Source: Paguma larvata (Eukaryota > Chordata > Mammalia > Carnivora > Viverridae). Taken from it: 64,000 nucleotides of DNA. The position numbers were made by a program, and so were the translations under genes. Of this stretch, positions 37,341-49,355 are shown piece by piece. The stretch's first letter is position 1; the number at the start of each line of letters is the position of its first letter. The stretch spans positions 111,961,699 to 112,025,698 of the forward strand of contig CM057828.1 of the NCBI GenBank assembly GCA_030068075.1, given 5' to 3'. The notes under the pieces are model-generated. The model made no database searches. It saw only the letters and a program-made list of their open reading frames with translations, and was not told where the DNA came from.

Positions 37341-38217
37341 AATGGGAGGCTGTATTTTCTATTTAACAAAATACAGAAGACTGTGGGAAAAACAGGCTTG
37401 GGAGGGGAAAATAAGAAGCCAAGTTTTGAACACTAGCATATAATCACCATAAATAAGGTGTTACATGTGGTAACAGATGTGCTAACTAACCTAGACTGAG
37501 GATTGGGAGGTTAGAGGAAGTAACTTCTAAGTTGAACCCTAAAAAACAGGAAGGAATTAACTAGGCAAAAGGAGCTGGACGAGAGTTAATATCCTAAAGC
37601 GAAACGGCATGTGTGAAGTACCCATGTGTGACAGAACTCGTTACCTTCAAGGTACTGAAGCATATAGGAAAGCTAGAAAATTAGAAAGACATGTAGCAAG
37701 ATGTTCAGTGAAACATTTCTACTTTATCTTAAGGGGGTGTGTAGAGACACTGAAAGATTTTTTTCATAAAGAGCGAGCAAACATACTTTTCTTAAAAGGT
37801 GATTCTGGCTGTGCTGTGGAAAATGAACTAAAGTGGAAGGAAGGGGCGGTATGCCACTACTTTAGTTCAGGCAAAAGAGGACCAAGGTCTGAGAAGAAAA
37901 ATGAATAGATTCAAAAGCTATTTCAGAAGCAAGATCTAAGAGACTGAGTAACTGGATATTGGGGATAAGGGAGGATAATGGCATTAAGAGAAATCAAGGG
38001 CTAAGCAAAGGAAAGGAAACCAAGATGCAAAGAGAACTGAAGCTCATACAACCATACAAATGCACACCCAGGATGTTTCACCCAAGCCTCAGTGCTCATT
38101 CCATTCCCCAGCATTCCATTCCATAGACATCTACGCAACTTTATAAATACTGCCTCATGAAAGATGTTTGTGTTTTGAAAACTAAATTTTCACTGGAAAT
38201 AAACTGTCAAATTTAGG

Positions 38218-38443
38218 GGGCACCTGGTGGCTCAGTTGGTTAAGTGGTTGACTTCGGCTCAGGTCATGATCTCATGGTCCACAGGTTTGTGCCCCATGTT
38301 GGGCTCTGTGCTGACAGCGCAGAGCCTGGAAACCTGCTTCGGATTCTGTGTCTCCCTCTCTCTCTGCCCCTCCCCTGCTCGCAGTCTCTCTCTCTCCCTC
38401 TCTCTCAAAAAATAAAATAAACATAAAAAAAATCTTTTAATTG
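38218..38443 (+). mobile_element. CanSINE
   Basis: GGCACCTGGTGGCTCAGTTGG head, CT repeat body, AAAATAAACAT tail. CAAATTTAGG at 38208-38217 and 38445-38454 is the target duplication. Confidence 0.94.
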
Positions 38444-38489
38444 CCAAATTTAGGAATTAACATCTGACTTCACTTACAAACTTTATATA

Positions 38490-38606
38490 TATATTCTTAA
38501 GTAGGCTTCAGGCCCAGCAAAGAGCAGGGGCTTGAACTCAAAACCTTATGATCAAGACCTGCGGTGAGATCAAGAATCAGACACTTAACCAACTGAGCCA
38601 CTCGGA
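38490..38606 (-). mobile_element. CanSINE, older short subfamily
   Basis: TATATTCTTAAGTAGGCTTC tail side, GGGGCTTGAACTCAAAACC, then CAACTGAGCCACTCGG. It lacks the long CT-rich body and looks like an old short carnivore SINE form. Confidence 0.75.
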
Positions 38607-39101
38607 TTTTAAATGTAAAATCTGTAAGGACTCTTCCCACAATGTTAAATGGCACTATGTAACTATATAATGACTGTTTTATAATTCTGTATCTCACCCA
38701 TTAAGTAAAAACCAGAAAAGGCTCCACATTTAAAATACGGCAGACTACAAAAGAACTTGTAGAATATGCAAATCGTATCTTTCACATTTTTTTTTTTAAA
38801 GTAAACCCACAAGAAACTAGTGTTTGACCAGTAGCTTAGGTTTAAAATGTTTAATACTCTGGAAGGTCAAAATGAGTATATCCTCACTTAAACCAAAAAA
38901 CGAATTCTGTATTTGGTGGGCAACTTAAGACTTAATAAACTAGAAGCTTATATTGACAAGGTTAAAAACAAAACCACTTTTTATATAAACAAAATCTGAT
39001 TTCTATATTATATAGTATATACAGTAAAAACTTTAGGACTTTTTTTATAGTAGTCTTCAAAAATGTCAACCTAGTTTCTCAATTTAAACTTAGTAAATGC
39101 A

Positions 39102-39306
39102 GGGGCACCTGGGTGGCTCAGTTGGTTAAGTGTCCGACATCGGCTCAGGTCATAATCTCATGGTTCACCAGTACGAGCCCTGCAATAGGCTCTGTGCTGA
39201 CAGCTCAGACCCTGGAGCCTTCTTCGGATCCTGTGTCTCCCTCTCGCTCTGCCCCTCCCCCTCTCATACTCGACCTCCCTCAAAATTAAATAAAACATTA
39301 AAAAAA
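39102..39306 (+). mobile_element. CanSINE
   Basis: GGGGCACCTGGGTGGCTCAG head, CCTCCCTCAAAATTAAATAA tail. TTAAACTTAGTAAATGCA at 39084-39101 and TTAAACTTAATAAATGCA at 39307-39324 are the 18-base duplication. Confidence 0.95.
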
Positions 39307-39489
39307 TTAAACTTAATAAATGCAAAAATATCATGCTGTTCTACCTTTTTCTATAGACTGGTAAAAATACTAAATGAACACTCCCACACAAAGTAAGTTA
39401 TACAAACTATATTATACTTCTCACAGGAAGAGTGTTTTAGTTACCATGGAATGGCAGGACACACAGCAAATATCAGAAAGCATAAATTA

Positions 39490-39692
39490 GGGGCGCCTGG
39501 GTGGCTCAGTTGGTTGAGCGGCTGACTTCGGCTCAGGTCATGATCTCTCGGTCCGTGAGTTCGAGCCCCACGTCAGGCTCTGTGCTGACAGCTCAGAGCC
39601 TGGAGCCTGCTTCGGATTCTGTGTCTCCCTCTCTCTCTGCCCCTCCCCCACTCATGCTCTGTCTCTGTCTCAAAAAATAAACATTAAAAAAA
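39490..39692 (+). mobile_element. CanSINE, first of three stacked copies
   Basis: GGGGCGCCTGGGTGGCTCAG head, near consensus. AAAGCATAAATTAG at 39477-39490 is repeated at 39693-39706. Confidence 0.95.
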
Positions 39693-39705
39693 AAAGCATA
39701 AATTA

Positions 39706-39839
39706 GGGGCACCTGGGTGGCTCAGTCGGTTAAGTGGCTGACTTCAGCTCAGGTCATGATCTCACGGTTCCTGGGTTTGAGCCCCAAATTGGGCTCTGGG
39801 CTGATGGTTCAGAGCCTGGAGCCTGTTTCAGATTCTGTG

Positions 39840-39870
<31 letters not shown>

Positions 39871-39966
39871 GCCCCTCCCCCACTCATGCTCTGTCTTTCT
39901 CTCTCAAAAATAAATATTAAAAGAAATTAAAAAAACAACAACAATTAAAAAAACATTTAAAAAAAA
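39706..39966 (+). mobile_element. CanSINE, second of three stacked copies
   Basis: GGGCACCTGGGTGGCTCAGT head; the body carries an expanded CT run at 39841-39870; long A-rich tail with ACAACAACAATT. Target sequence AAGCATAAAT stands on both sides (39694 and 39968). Confidence 0.94.
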
Positions 39967-39979
39967 CAAGCATAAATCA

Positions 39980-40152
39980 GGGCACCTGGGTAGCTCAGTC
40001 AGTTAAGTGCCTGACTTCAGCACATGTCCTCTCACGGTTTTGAGTCCAAGCCCTGCATCAGGCACTATCGGTGCAGAGCCTGCTTGGGCTTCACTCTCTC
40101 TGCCCCTCTGTGCGTGTGTGCGTGTGAGTTCTCTCTCAAAATAAATAAATAA
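39980..40152 (+). mobile_element. CanSINE, third of three stacked copies
   Basis: GGGCACCTGGGTAGCTCAGTC head, shorter body with GTGCGTGTGTGCGTGTGAG, AAATAAATAAAC tail. Flanked by AAGCATAAATCAG (39968) and ACATAAATTAAAG (40153). It is more diverged than its two neighbours. Confidence 0.9.
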
Positions 40153-40169
40153 ACATAAATTAAAGTGCA

Positions 40170-40340
40170 AAAATCAGAAGGTTCTCATGTACACATCTCA
40201 AGCCATTTATTTGGAAAGGACCTTGGAGATTATCAATCCAACCTTGTTATAAAAAGAGAAGAAAAAAAAAGCAGCAGCCAAGAAGTTATATGAACATGAT
40301 TTGCCCATGGTTAAAAAGCTAGTAACCAATAAAATAACAC
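40170..40340 (-). mobile_element. Possible MIR remnant
   Basis: TGGAAAGGACCTTGGAGATT..AACATGATTTGCCCATGG..AAGCTAGTAACC resembles a reversed MIR-family SINE. Weak. Confidence 0.4.
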
Positions 40341-40480
40341 TAAACCATAACCCATATCTCGACTAGTACATTTTCCACTTTACATGTTTCCACCCTAATG
40401 CTTATCAAGGTAACAATGATCTGTCTCTAGCAGCATGGCATCCTGAAAGATATATCCAAACCCTGAAAGGCACTTTTCTT

Positions 40481-40703
40481 TTTTAAAAAAATTGTTTTAA
40501 TGTCTATTTATTTTTGAGAAAGAGAGAGCGCGTGCATGAGCAAGAAGGGGAGGGGCAGAGAGAGAGAGACAAAGAATTGAAGCAGGTCTGGGGCTCTGAG
40601 TTGTCAGCACAGAGCCCCATGCAGGGTTCGAACTCACACACTGTGAGATAGTGCCCTGAGACAAAGTCGAATGCTTAATGGACTGAACCACCCAGGTGCC
40701 CCT
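40481..40703 (-). mobile_element. CanSINE
   Basis: TGTCTATTTATTTTTGAGAA tail side, GGGGAGGGGCAGAGAGAGAG body, GAACCACCCAGGTGCCCC end. AAAGGCACTTTTCTT and AAAGGAACTTTTCTT flank it. Confidence 0.94.
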
Positions 40704-41140
40704 AAAAGGAACTTTTCTTATAGACAATTAGAATCCAGTCATTATTCAGAGTTCTGTGATTCAACAACTTTTTTTACACCGTAAATTTTATTTGGTAGTA
40801 GTTCTTAACATGATGCTGTTGACAGGTATATTCAAAGGCCAACCAGTAAAGGTCTTCTGAAATAACACTGCACAGAATGCAAGTTCTTTATGTGCTTCCC
40901 TGCCTTCCTCTATTGATGCTAATCTTAGTGATAATGAAAGCATTACAATATGTTTACAAAAAAAAAAAAAAAAAAAAAAAAAAGGACAGGGCTAACAAAC
41001 CAAAACTTAAGCACCACTCTACCCAACAAATGGACTTTTCCACATATCTGATCAATTCTGAGCCTAGAGGGAAAATCTTAGGATACACCATTCCAACATA
41101 TACAAAAATAAATTAGTGCTTTTCAAAACAAGATAGCTTT

Positions 41141-41381
41141 TATATTTTTTATTTTTTTTTAATATTTATTTTTGAGAGTGAGAGAGAGAGCGAGAGAGAG
41201 AGAAACAGCATGAACAGAAGAAGGGCAGAGAGGGAGACACAGATTCTGAAGCAGGCTCCAGGCTCCGAGATGTCAGCACAGACCCTGACATGGGGCTTGA
41301 GTTAACTCACGAACCAGGAGAGATCATGCATGACCTGAACCGAAGTTGGACACTTAACTGACTGAGCCACCTAAGTGCCCC
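41141..41381 (-). mobile_element. CanSINE with long target duplication
   Basis: TTTAATATTTATTTTTGAGAG tail side and GAGCCACCTAAGTGCCCC end. CAAAACAAGATAGCTTTT at 41123-41140 recurs as CAAAGCAAGATAGCTTTT at 41383-41400. Confidence 0.95.
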
Positions 41382-42279
41382 TCAAAGCAAGATAGCTTTT
41401 AAAAACCACACATATCCATAATAAACATCAAGAAAATATTGGAAAAGAGACAAATAATGTAATTTTTTAAAAAATTATAATACTCAGATACAAAAAAAGT
41501 AGGAACCTTCAAAGTATTCACCTTTAGAGTCTCCAATGTCACTTCTCCAAACATTTATGACTCCTCTTTGAGAAACCATTTCAGAGCCTATAATATATTC
41601 ACTCAAAAATCTTAATTCTTTAATCACTGAAAATGCGTTAAAAATAGTAATTCAATTAAAATACCGGTAAATACAGTAGAAGGAACACTGGCTAATGTTT
41701 GACATCAAAAACAAAATGAGTTATTAAAGAGAAATTAAGACTGATCTGCTACTGTGGCTCTTGGATTTTCAACAAAATGTGAATTCAACCCCAAAAGATT
41801 TCAACTGAGCCACTGCTGGACTGGAATAGCTTATATTCTTTCACAGTAAACTTTTAAAAAGTCATAGTTTTATTGTCAAAAGACACAAACCCATGAGCTA
41901 AAGTATGCCATGTTATAGTTGCACTTTTTCCTGACTCCAAATGATCTTCAGTTAACATTTTAGTCATTTTAGGAATGAAATCACAACACGATGAATCACT
42001 AATTAAAAATAATTAGAGCAGTAAATCTCAAGGGCTTACCCTTGAGAAATGGAGCACCACATATGAGAATTTCTAGGGAAATTTCAATAAAGCTTGAAAA
42101 ACTGAATATTCAAATATAGGGTTATATTTGGAAAAGAGACTAACAATAAAAAAAAAAAACTCCACCCACTAGTGGTAAAACTCTATGGTGGGGTATGACC
42201 TTAAGAAGGTTTGAGAAACAATGCTTTAGGAAAAGAACAGTCAAAAATTAGTAAAAAAGTCTGTAGAATTTAAAATGTT

Positions 42280-42427
42280 GGGGCACCTTGGTGGCTCAGT
42301 AGGTTAAGCATCTGACTCTTGATTGCAGCTCAGATCATGATCTCACAGGTCATGGCACTGATCCCTGCTGACAGCACGGGGCCTGCTTGGGATTCTCTCT
42401 CCCTCTTACAAAATAAAATAATAAACT
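42280..42427 (+). mobile_element. CanSINE, short copy
   Basis: GGGGCACCTTGGTGGCTCAG head, CATCTGACTCTTGATTGCAG and a shortened CT body that ends TTACAAAATAAAATAATAAA. About 60 bases shorter than full copies. It abuts the next SINE directly. Confidence 0.9.
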
Positions 42428-42645
42428 GGGGTGCCTGGGTGGCTCAGTTGATTAAGCATCCGGCTCTTGATTTTGGCTCAGGTCCTGGTTCATGAGATTG
42501 AGTCCTGTATCGGGCTCTGTGAGGACAGCATAGAACCTGCTTGGGATTCTCTCTTTCCATCATTCTCTGACCCTCCCTGCTCACATGCACACATGCATGC
42601 GCTCTCTCTCTCAAAACAATTAAACTTAAAAAAAAAAAAAAAAGT
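42428..42645 (+). mobile_element. CanSINE (TCTTGATT subfamily)
   Basis: GGGGTGCCTGGGTGGCTCAG head, CTCTTGATTTTGGCTCAGG, ATGAGATTGAGTCC box B-like segment, CT body and A tail. It lies in the tail of the previous copy. Confidence 0.92.
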
Positions 42646-44119
42646 TAAAAAAATTCACTTAAAAAATGTTTTAAAATGTCATTTTATTCTAATTATATAT
42701 ATATTTATAGAACTATAATACCGCTACTGATATCGGTCTAAAAATCAGGGTTACGTAAGGGATTGGTAATATTGTGTTGGAATTAGCACACAAATTACAA
42801 TTTTAATTTGTAACTAAAACTTTATATATTTCCCTGAAAATCTGAATAAACTGCTTCCTTCATGAATAGTACAAAAACAAGTTCAACCACTTTAGGAATT
42901 CTAAATTCTTACTATTTTACTCAAATGCGCCTGAAAAATTAACTTTCATTTGAAACCAATTAATTCCCTGAAGGTTACTATCACTTACCTATTTCTCACA
43001 AGTGTTAGACACGTCAAATGGCATATAAGACATTAACATTACTGAGAACCTACATTTATAGGCCAGGCCTTGATTCTAGGAGCTTACAGTATAGCAGGCA
43101 AACCACATATACAAACAATTAAATTCCCTATTAAAAAAAACCTGTAATACAAAAAGGCTCAACAAGTTTCCATTCAACAAAGAACTCGGATCTTGAATAA
43201 TTCAGGTTTGCCAAGAGAAAAAAAATGGAGTAGGAAAGAGGTCAGTTCTGGCTATGAAAATGTACAGAAGGACAATAGCATCTGATGTCCTAGGACTGGG
43301 TAACGAGATTTACAGGACTGTAGTAGAGAGAGAGGGAGTAGGTTGAGAAAAGAGAAGTTTGGTCTCTTGGCAAGGATGACTCAGATTTTAAATTCTTCAA
43401 ATTTTCAAGCTATATTTACAAGCAAAACATCTACTCTGAGATACTAGCTAGATTCCTGGCATGAACATAACTGTTCCCTTTTCGTTTCAGTGTCCCCTAT
43501 GTACACTAGACAGGAAGATTTCCCGGATATAACATTAATGAAGACTTTAAGGGTTAATGAAGGTAATAATGTGTTTAAATTTATAGTCTAAAATTTTTAC
43601 TCAGATGGCAATGCATAAGAAAGAGAGAAAAGATCTGTTAAAAGGATACTACAATACTTAAGAGGGACAATGAGGTCTAGAATTCCCCTCTAAACACAGA
43701 AGATAAGGAAAAGGAAATCAAGGATGCCTAAGCATTAACCAGGGAATAATCAATTAGGAACAGATTTTAGGACCGTAACTATGGAACATCATATTGAAAC
43801 ATGCCTAATAAGCAAAAAGGACATGTAGGCCTGGAAACCAAAGAGTAAGATTTACAGAATGAGAAGCAGCAAGGACAGAAAATGTCAGGGAATGCTAACT
43901 GTTCAGGGCAATGAGATAAAAACAGCAACAAAGAAAGGAAAACCAACATCATAAAAAATATATCTATAAAGAAACAGAAAACTTCAAAAAACTTATGGAC
44001 TGAAAGGTTTTCAGTGGACTTATTAACTGAGAGATCATGAGCAGTTACAAAAAAAAAAAACCTCAAGTGACAAGAGAAGCAGTATAAGGGCAATGGGCTA
44101 AATTTAAATCAAGTAACAT

Positions 44120-44258
44120 TAAAACCTGAAGTTCAGTTGCACTAGCCACATTTCAAATGTTCAACGAGCACACGTGGCTAGTGGCTACCATGTGGACATG
44201 TAGACACCTCAAACATCGAACATTTCAACCACACATTCTATTGGACAGTGGCTAATCT
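44120..44258. mobile_element. hAT-type MITE fragment (MER3-like)
   Basis: ACTAGCCACATTTCAAATG, GCACACGTGGCTAGTGGCTA and CTATTGGACAGTGGC match the same family as at 19.0 and 51.4 kb. One end is missing. Confidence 0.6.
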
Positions 44259-44317
44259 TAGACTCTCATTCCCAAATGTGAACAGTCAACTATAAACAGC
44301 AAACATCCGTGGAAACC

Positions 44318-44536
44318 GGGGCGCCTGGGTGGCTCAGTCGGTTAAGCGTCTGATTTTGGTTCAGGTCATGGATCTCGTGGTTCGGGAGTTCGAGCCCCTC
44401 GTCAGGCTCTGCGCTGACAGCTCAGAGCCTGGAGCCAGCTTCAGATTCTGTGTCTCCCTCTTTCTCTCTGCCCTTCCCCGCTCATGCTCTGTCTCTCTCT
44501 CTCTCAAGAATAAACATTAAAAAAAATTTTTTTTTT
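44318..44536 (+). mobile_element. CanSINE
   Basis: GGGGCGCCTGGGTGGCTCAG head, CTGATTTTGGTTCAGGTCATG, CT body, AAGAATAAACATT tail. ACATCCGTGGAAACC and AAATCCATGGAACC flank it. Confidence 0.95.
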
Positions 44537-44824
44537 AAATCCATGGAACCTAATAATGTGGAAGAGATGCACTAAACTCAAACAGAAAACCTGTGAGGAA
44601 ACATTTGACATGAAGAAAACGAAAATATAATTTAAATTTCCAGGGTATTCCTATTGAATCAGATTCATAAAATTAAAAGCTATAAAAAATTTAAAAGTAG
44701 ATTGCGCAAAATAAAACTTTCAATAGGTGGATGATATGAACACATCTTTAAATATAATTAGTGTGCTGAAAGAAATATGCCAAGGGAGTACAATGTATTC
44801 TTGCTCCAAAAGTATCCAAATATT

Positions 44825-45027
44825 GGGGCCTGGGTGGCTTAGTTGGTTAAGTGTTCGCCTTCAGCCCAGGTCATGATCTTGCGGTTTGTGAGTAAGAAGC
44901 CCGTGTGAGGCTCTGTGCTGACCGCTCGGAACCTGGAGACTGCTTCTGGTTCTATGCCTCCCTCTCTCTCTGCTCGTGCCCCACTCATACTCTCTCTTTC
45001 AATTTACAAAAATAAACATTAAAAAAA
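44825..45027 (+). mobile_element. CanSINE
   Basis: GGGGCCTGGGTGGCTTAGTTG head missing two bases, AAAATAAACATT tail. AGTATCCAAATAT occurs on both sides (44811 and 45028). Confidence 0.94.
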
Positions 45028-45059
45028 AGTATCCAAATATCTACTGTTTACCAGCAAAG

Positions 45060-45700
45060 AGAGAAGTAGAATATAACCAAAAAACATCTAGCAAGAATTC
45101 TAAAACGTGAAGAGTCAGAAACAATTTTAAAAAGAGGGGAAGGATAGAGTAAGGAACAACTCTAAGGGCTCTCTTTAGATTAAAAGTGCCATAAGCAAAA
45201 GTATGAAAAAAGACCCCACTTACAAGAGAAACTGGTTAAGTTTTACATCTTAGAATAAAGAAAAAGAAAAATCCTAAGGGCTTCCAAGGTGGGGGGCAGG
45301 AGAATTAAAGTAAAAGACACACATCGTAATGGAGAACTACCTATAAATGAGAACCAGGTTTGAGATCAGACTACTCATCTCTAACAATGAATGGTGATCA
45401 CCAATTTAGAAGTATCTTCAGAAAAGAAAAAAAAGGATTTGTACTTTTTAATCTAGCCAAAAGATCATTCTTCTCGTAGAAAAACAAAATGAAGACATGC
45501 AACGCTTCAGATTACCACTCATAAAAAATATCAGTTATAAATCTCCACGCCAACGTAAGTATAGAACACGTAAAGCAAAAATACTGTTTTTAAAAAATGA
45601 GAAGTGAAATCAACTATCATAATGGAAAACACTTTAACCTGTCAGAAAACAGATCAAAATTATACTAAAGATTGATACTATGTAGTTATGTGTCACATAA
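45060..45700 (+). mobile_element. Possible HAL1/L1 remnant
   Basis: A-rich plus strand with CATCTCTAACAATGAATGGT, GATCACCAATTTAGAAGT and CTTTTTAATCTAGCCAAAAG, resembling HAL1-type sequence. Weak and without open frame. Confidence 0.4.
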
Positions 45701-45884
45701 TTAAAGAACTTGATCTGACAGTTCTTTGTACCAAAAAGAAAAGCATTATTTTCAAACATCCACAAAATACTTAAAATAATTATCCTGAGGTAAGAAAAAA
45801 ATAATTCCAACGAGCCAAGAAAATTAGAATTAAACAGAAAGTTAAATAGTAATTTTTAAAATACTGTTTTATAAAATTCATTGA

Positions 45885-45888
45885 ACAC

Positions 45889-45931
<43 letters not shown>

Positions 45932-46126
45932 TCGCGAGAGATCGCGAGCGCACACACAAGTGCAAGCATGTGGGAGAGGGGCCAAGGAAGAGACGGGGAG
46001 AGAGAGAGAGAAGAATCTCAAGCAGGCTCCAAGCTCAGCCCAGAGCATGACACAGGGCTCCACTCCACGACTCTGGGATCATGACCTGAGCCGAAAACTC
46101 AACCAACTGAGCCATCCAGGTGCCCC
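45885..46126 (-). mobile_element. CanSINE with expanded GA run
   Basis: GAGCCATCCAGGTGCCCC end at 46109-46126, GAGAGAG body. Pure GA repeat spans about 45891-45919, then continues imperfectly. The microsatellite grew from the SINE's own CT-rich part. Confidence 0.92.
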
Positions 46127-46833
46127 AGCATTAAACATTTTTAAAATACACTTCCAGATACTCTTGGGCTAAAAATGAGAAAAAAGACAAACCTGGCATC
46201 ACTTCTAGACTTGAATAAAAATGCAATCACTGTTTAACTCTGCATCAAAACCTATGCGGTGCGAACAAAGCAGTCAAGTTTAGAAAATTTACAAGTTTAA
46301 ATGTTTTCAATAAACAAAACATTCAAAATGAACTATCCAACTGATTCAACTGAAGAAATTAAGACCAAAGAAGAATCCAGTAAAAGCGAAAATAAAAAAT
46401 ACAAAACAGAGTTCTTTCTCTGTAGCTTGTTTAAAAATACCAATACAAGAAATGAGTCTTTGGTTAAGTCTGATTCTTAAAAAGTATAGAAGGAAACAAT
46501 ATTAATACAAAAAAAGAGAGAAACTGTTGTTAGATATAAACTTTGGAGCAATACATTTTCTAGTAAAATATTAAAGGCAGCAAGAAAAAGGAAATCAATA
46601 ACCACACAAAAAAAGTGAGAGAGCCAAAGTTCTACCATTCACTAAGGTATTAAGAGCAGAGTTTTACAGCAGAATTCAACTACAGCTTTCATAAACAGAT
46701 AATTCCGGTTATTTTTTAAGCTGCTTCAGGACACAGATAAAGAAATATTTCTCACCTATTTTAAACAGTGCTTCTCATTTCTGGACATAAAGAAATGGAA
46801 CACCAAATTAAAAAAATAAAAATTAGCACATCA

Positions 46834-47044
46834 GGATGCCTGGGTGACTCAGCTGGTTAAGCGTCCAACTTCTCTGCTCAGGTCATGATGTCATGGTTTG
46901 TGAGTTCAAGCCCCATGTCTGGTTCTGTGCTGACAGCCTGGAGCCTGCTTCAGATTCTGTCTCTGTCTCTCTCTCTGCCTCTCCCCTGCTCACGCTCTGT
47001 CCCTCTCTCTCTCAAACATTAAGAGAGAAAAAAAAAAAACCACT
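46834..47044 (+). mobile_element. CanSINE
   Basis: GGATGCCTGGGTGACTCAGC head, CT body, AAACATTAAGAGAGAAAAA tail. AGCACATCA at 46825-46833 and 47045-47053 is the target duplication. Confidence 0.93.
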
Positions 47045-47344
47045 AGCACATCAAAACCATGAAGACCATGACCAAGAAAAGGTGCTTCAACATGAAGACA
47101 TTTATTGTAGTTTATTATACTAATGAACTAAAGAAAAAAATATAGGATCATTCCCTCTTAATAGCTGCAGAAAACAAGAGATTCAAGACCCATTCCTAAT
47201 AAATACTGTGGCAAACTAGGAAAAGGAAACGGTCTTATTTGGTAAAATATCTACAAAAAAAAATTAAAAGCAGCACTCTTAAGAGGTGAAACTATAGAAG
47301 TATGCCCATTAAAGTCAAGTACAAGAATGTTCATTGTCAACACA

Positions 47345-47389
47345 CTAAACACTGTTTTTTTGCTGTTGTTTTTAAATTCATTCATTTAT

Positions 47390-47433
<44 letters not shown>

Positions 47434-47587
47434 GGGAAAAGGGCAGAGACAGAGGGAGAGAGAATCCCAAGCAGGCTCCATGATCAGCACGGAGCAAGAT
47501 GCAGGGCTTGATCTCAGAACTGTGAGATCATGACCTGAGCCAAAATCAAGAGTCAGATGCTTAACCAACTAGCCATCCAGGTGCCCC
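47345..47587 (-). mobile_element. CanSINE with expanded GA run
   Basis: TTCATTCATTTATTTTGAGAG tail side with a pure GA run at about 47393-47430, then GCGGGAAAAGGGCAGAG and an AGCCATCCAGGTGCCCC end. TCAACACA flanks it on both sides. Confidence 0.92.
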
Positions 47588-48057
47588 ATCAACACAACGA
47601 ACCTTATTTGGATGCCCATCTTTAGCAATAAACATAAAATTTAAGAATAAAGACAAACAAAAAAAGATTAACCAGGTAGGAAAATATATTTAACTACATC
47701 CTGGATGTTTCTGAAAAACAGAAATGTCCTATAAGCAATAAAATATACTATAAATCTATAATAACTTAGGTGGAACCACATGAAAATGAAGATTCTCTTT
47801 GTTACTTACAGAAATAGCAACTCTGTATGAATTAACCTAATATAAAACTACAGTGAGGGGAAGCAGCAGAAATGTACATCATTTCATCAACATTGCTGTT
47901 CTAATTTCAATGAAGAACCATGCAATAAACAGGAACTACATACAATGGCTACCTTGAAAAGGCTTTTCCTTGTTGTAATTTAAGTTTTCTCTTTGGATAC
48001 AGTCCTACTGATTTTATAAAAATTAGATAAACCTGTCTGTTTTAAAATAGAAAATGT

Positions 48058-48241
48058 AGGGGAACCTGGGTGGCTCAGTCAGTTAATCGCCAACTCTTAA
48101 TCTCGGCTCCAGTCATGCCCTCACGTCCGTGGGTCCTAGCCAGGCACTGGGCTCTGTACTGGAATTCTGGCTCTCCCACTCTGCCCCTCCCCAACTCATG
48201 AGTACAAGCTCTCTCTCAAAATAAACAAACATTTAAAAAAT
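48058..48241 (+). mobile_element. CanSINE
   Basis: AGGGGAACCTGGGTGGCTCAG head, shortened body, AAAATAAACAAACATT tail. TAGAAAATGTA repeats on both sides (48046 and 48246). Confidence 0.92.
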
Positions 48242-48716
48242 AAATTAGAAAATGTAAGTTATTTTTAACTCAATGCATTCTACATTATCAAAGGAGAAAT
48301 GAGAAGTGTTCATGACTGAAATTTTGATATTTCCCATATTAGTAAAATTCCAAGATCATAAAAGCAATAGAAGTAACCCAAGAACATATGTCCAAAATCT
48401 AACTTTCTAGGCCCCACTCCTATAAGAATAAAAATAGTTGTTTCTTGGATTCTCCCAGTGTATCAGGATCAAGCTTGAGCTGTTCTTTGGCATTTCTAAC
48501 CATTCTGATGCCAACGTGTTCATTATCAACTGCAATTCTGTTTAAATTCTACTCCCACTATCTTAATCTAAGTGCTAATTACCTGAAATCTACAGTACAA
48601 CAAGCAATGCTAGTAACATATGGCTTTATATAACCAAAACTTAGCTAATGTGCCCCAAAATCAGCAAAGTACAATTTCAAATCCTAAATGAATAATGTGC
48701 CAATGTGCAAGGGCAT

Positions 48717-48730
48717 GGGGGGGGGGGGGG
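48717..48730 (+). repeat. 14-base G run
   Basis: An unbroken run of 14 G inside otherwise AT-rich intron. Such runs are unstable and hard to sequence, so its exact length is uncertain. Confidence 0.9.
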
Positions 48731-49355
48731 ACAAAGTAGTGAACGGTATATAATCCCCTCATTGTGCTAGTAATATGTGATGACAAAGTCAAATTTTAAA
48801 CAATTAGGAGTAACAGCTCCCAGTAGTTCTCCTGCTCTAGACTGACCATACTTAAGTCTTTCCATGAACTATTTTACAACGAAAATGAAAATCAACTAAT
48901 ACACTAACAGGAAAGTTTTCCAACTCCCAATGTCTATACTGAAAGTAACAGTTTAAACACAGAAATACTAAAATGACTGCTGCATTTTGAAACTTGTTCT
49001 TCCCAAGAAATCAAGAACATCCTTAAATTATGAGTCAGTGTTAGGGACTCACCCACTGCTCGTCAAGGTAATAATAAAACTGGCCGAAATCAAAGGGGAG
49101 ACTCTGAGGGGCTAAGCACTTTTTCCTATTTTTCCAAAATAACACTGACAATTAGCAGTTATATAAAAAAGGAACTATCATAATTACACAAAAATATAGA
49201 ATTAAAATTAGCCTATAGTTTTACGGAGTATAGCTTTGCTTTGTGACTTTAACATTGTTTATCCTTTAAATGTCTTAAATGTTTTATAAATTAAATGCAT
49301 CATGATAAATGACAATCAGATACTTATGCATACAGTATTATATACAATTGCTTTA

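Noticed and set aside
39477..40165. CRISPR-like array (regularly repeated similar units)
   Set aside because: The units are about 200-bp SINEs with A-rich tails in a mammalian intron. There is no short-repeat/unique-spacer structure and no cas gene.
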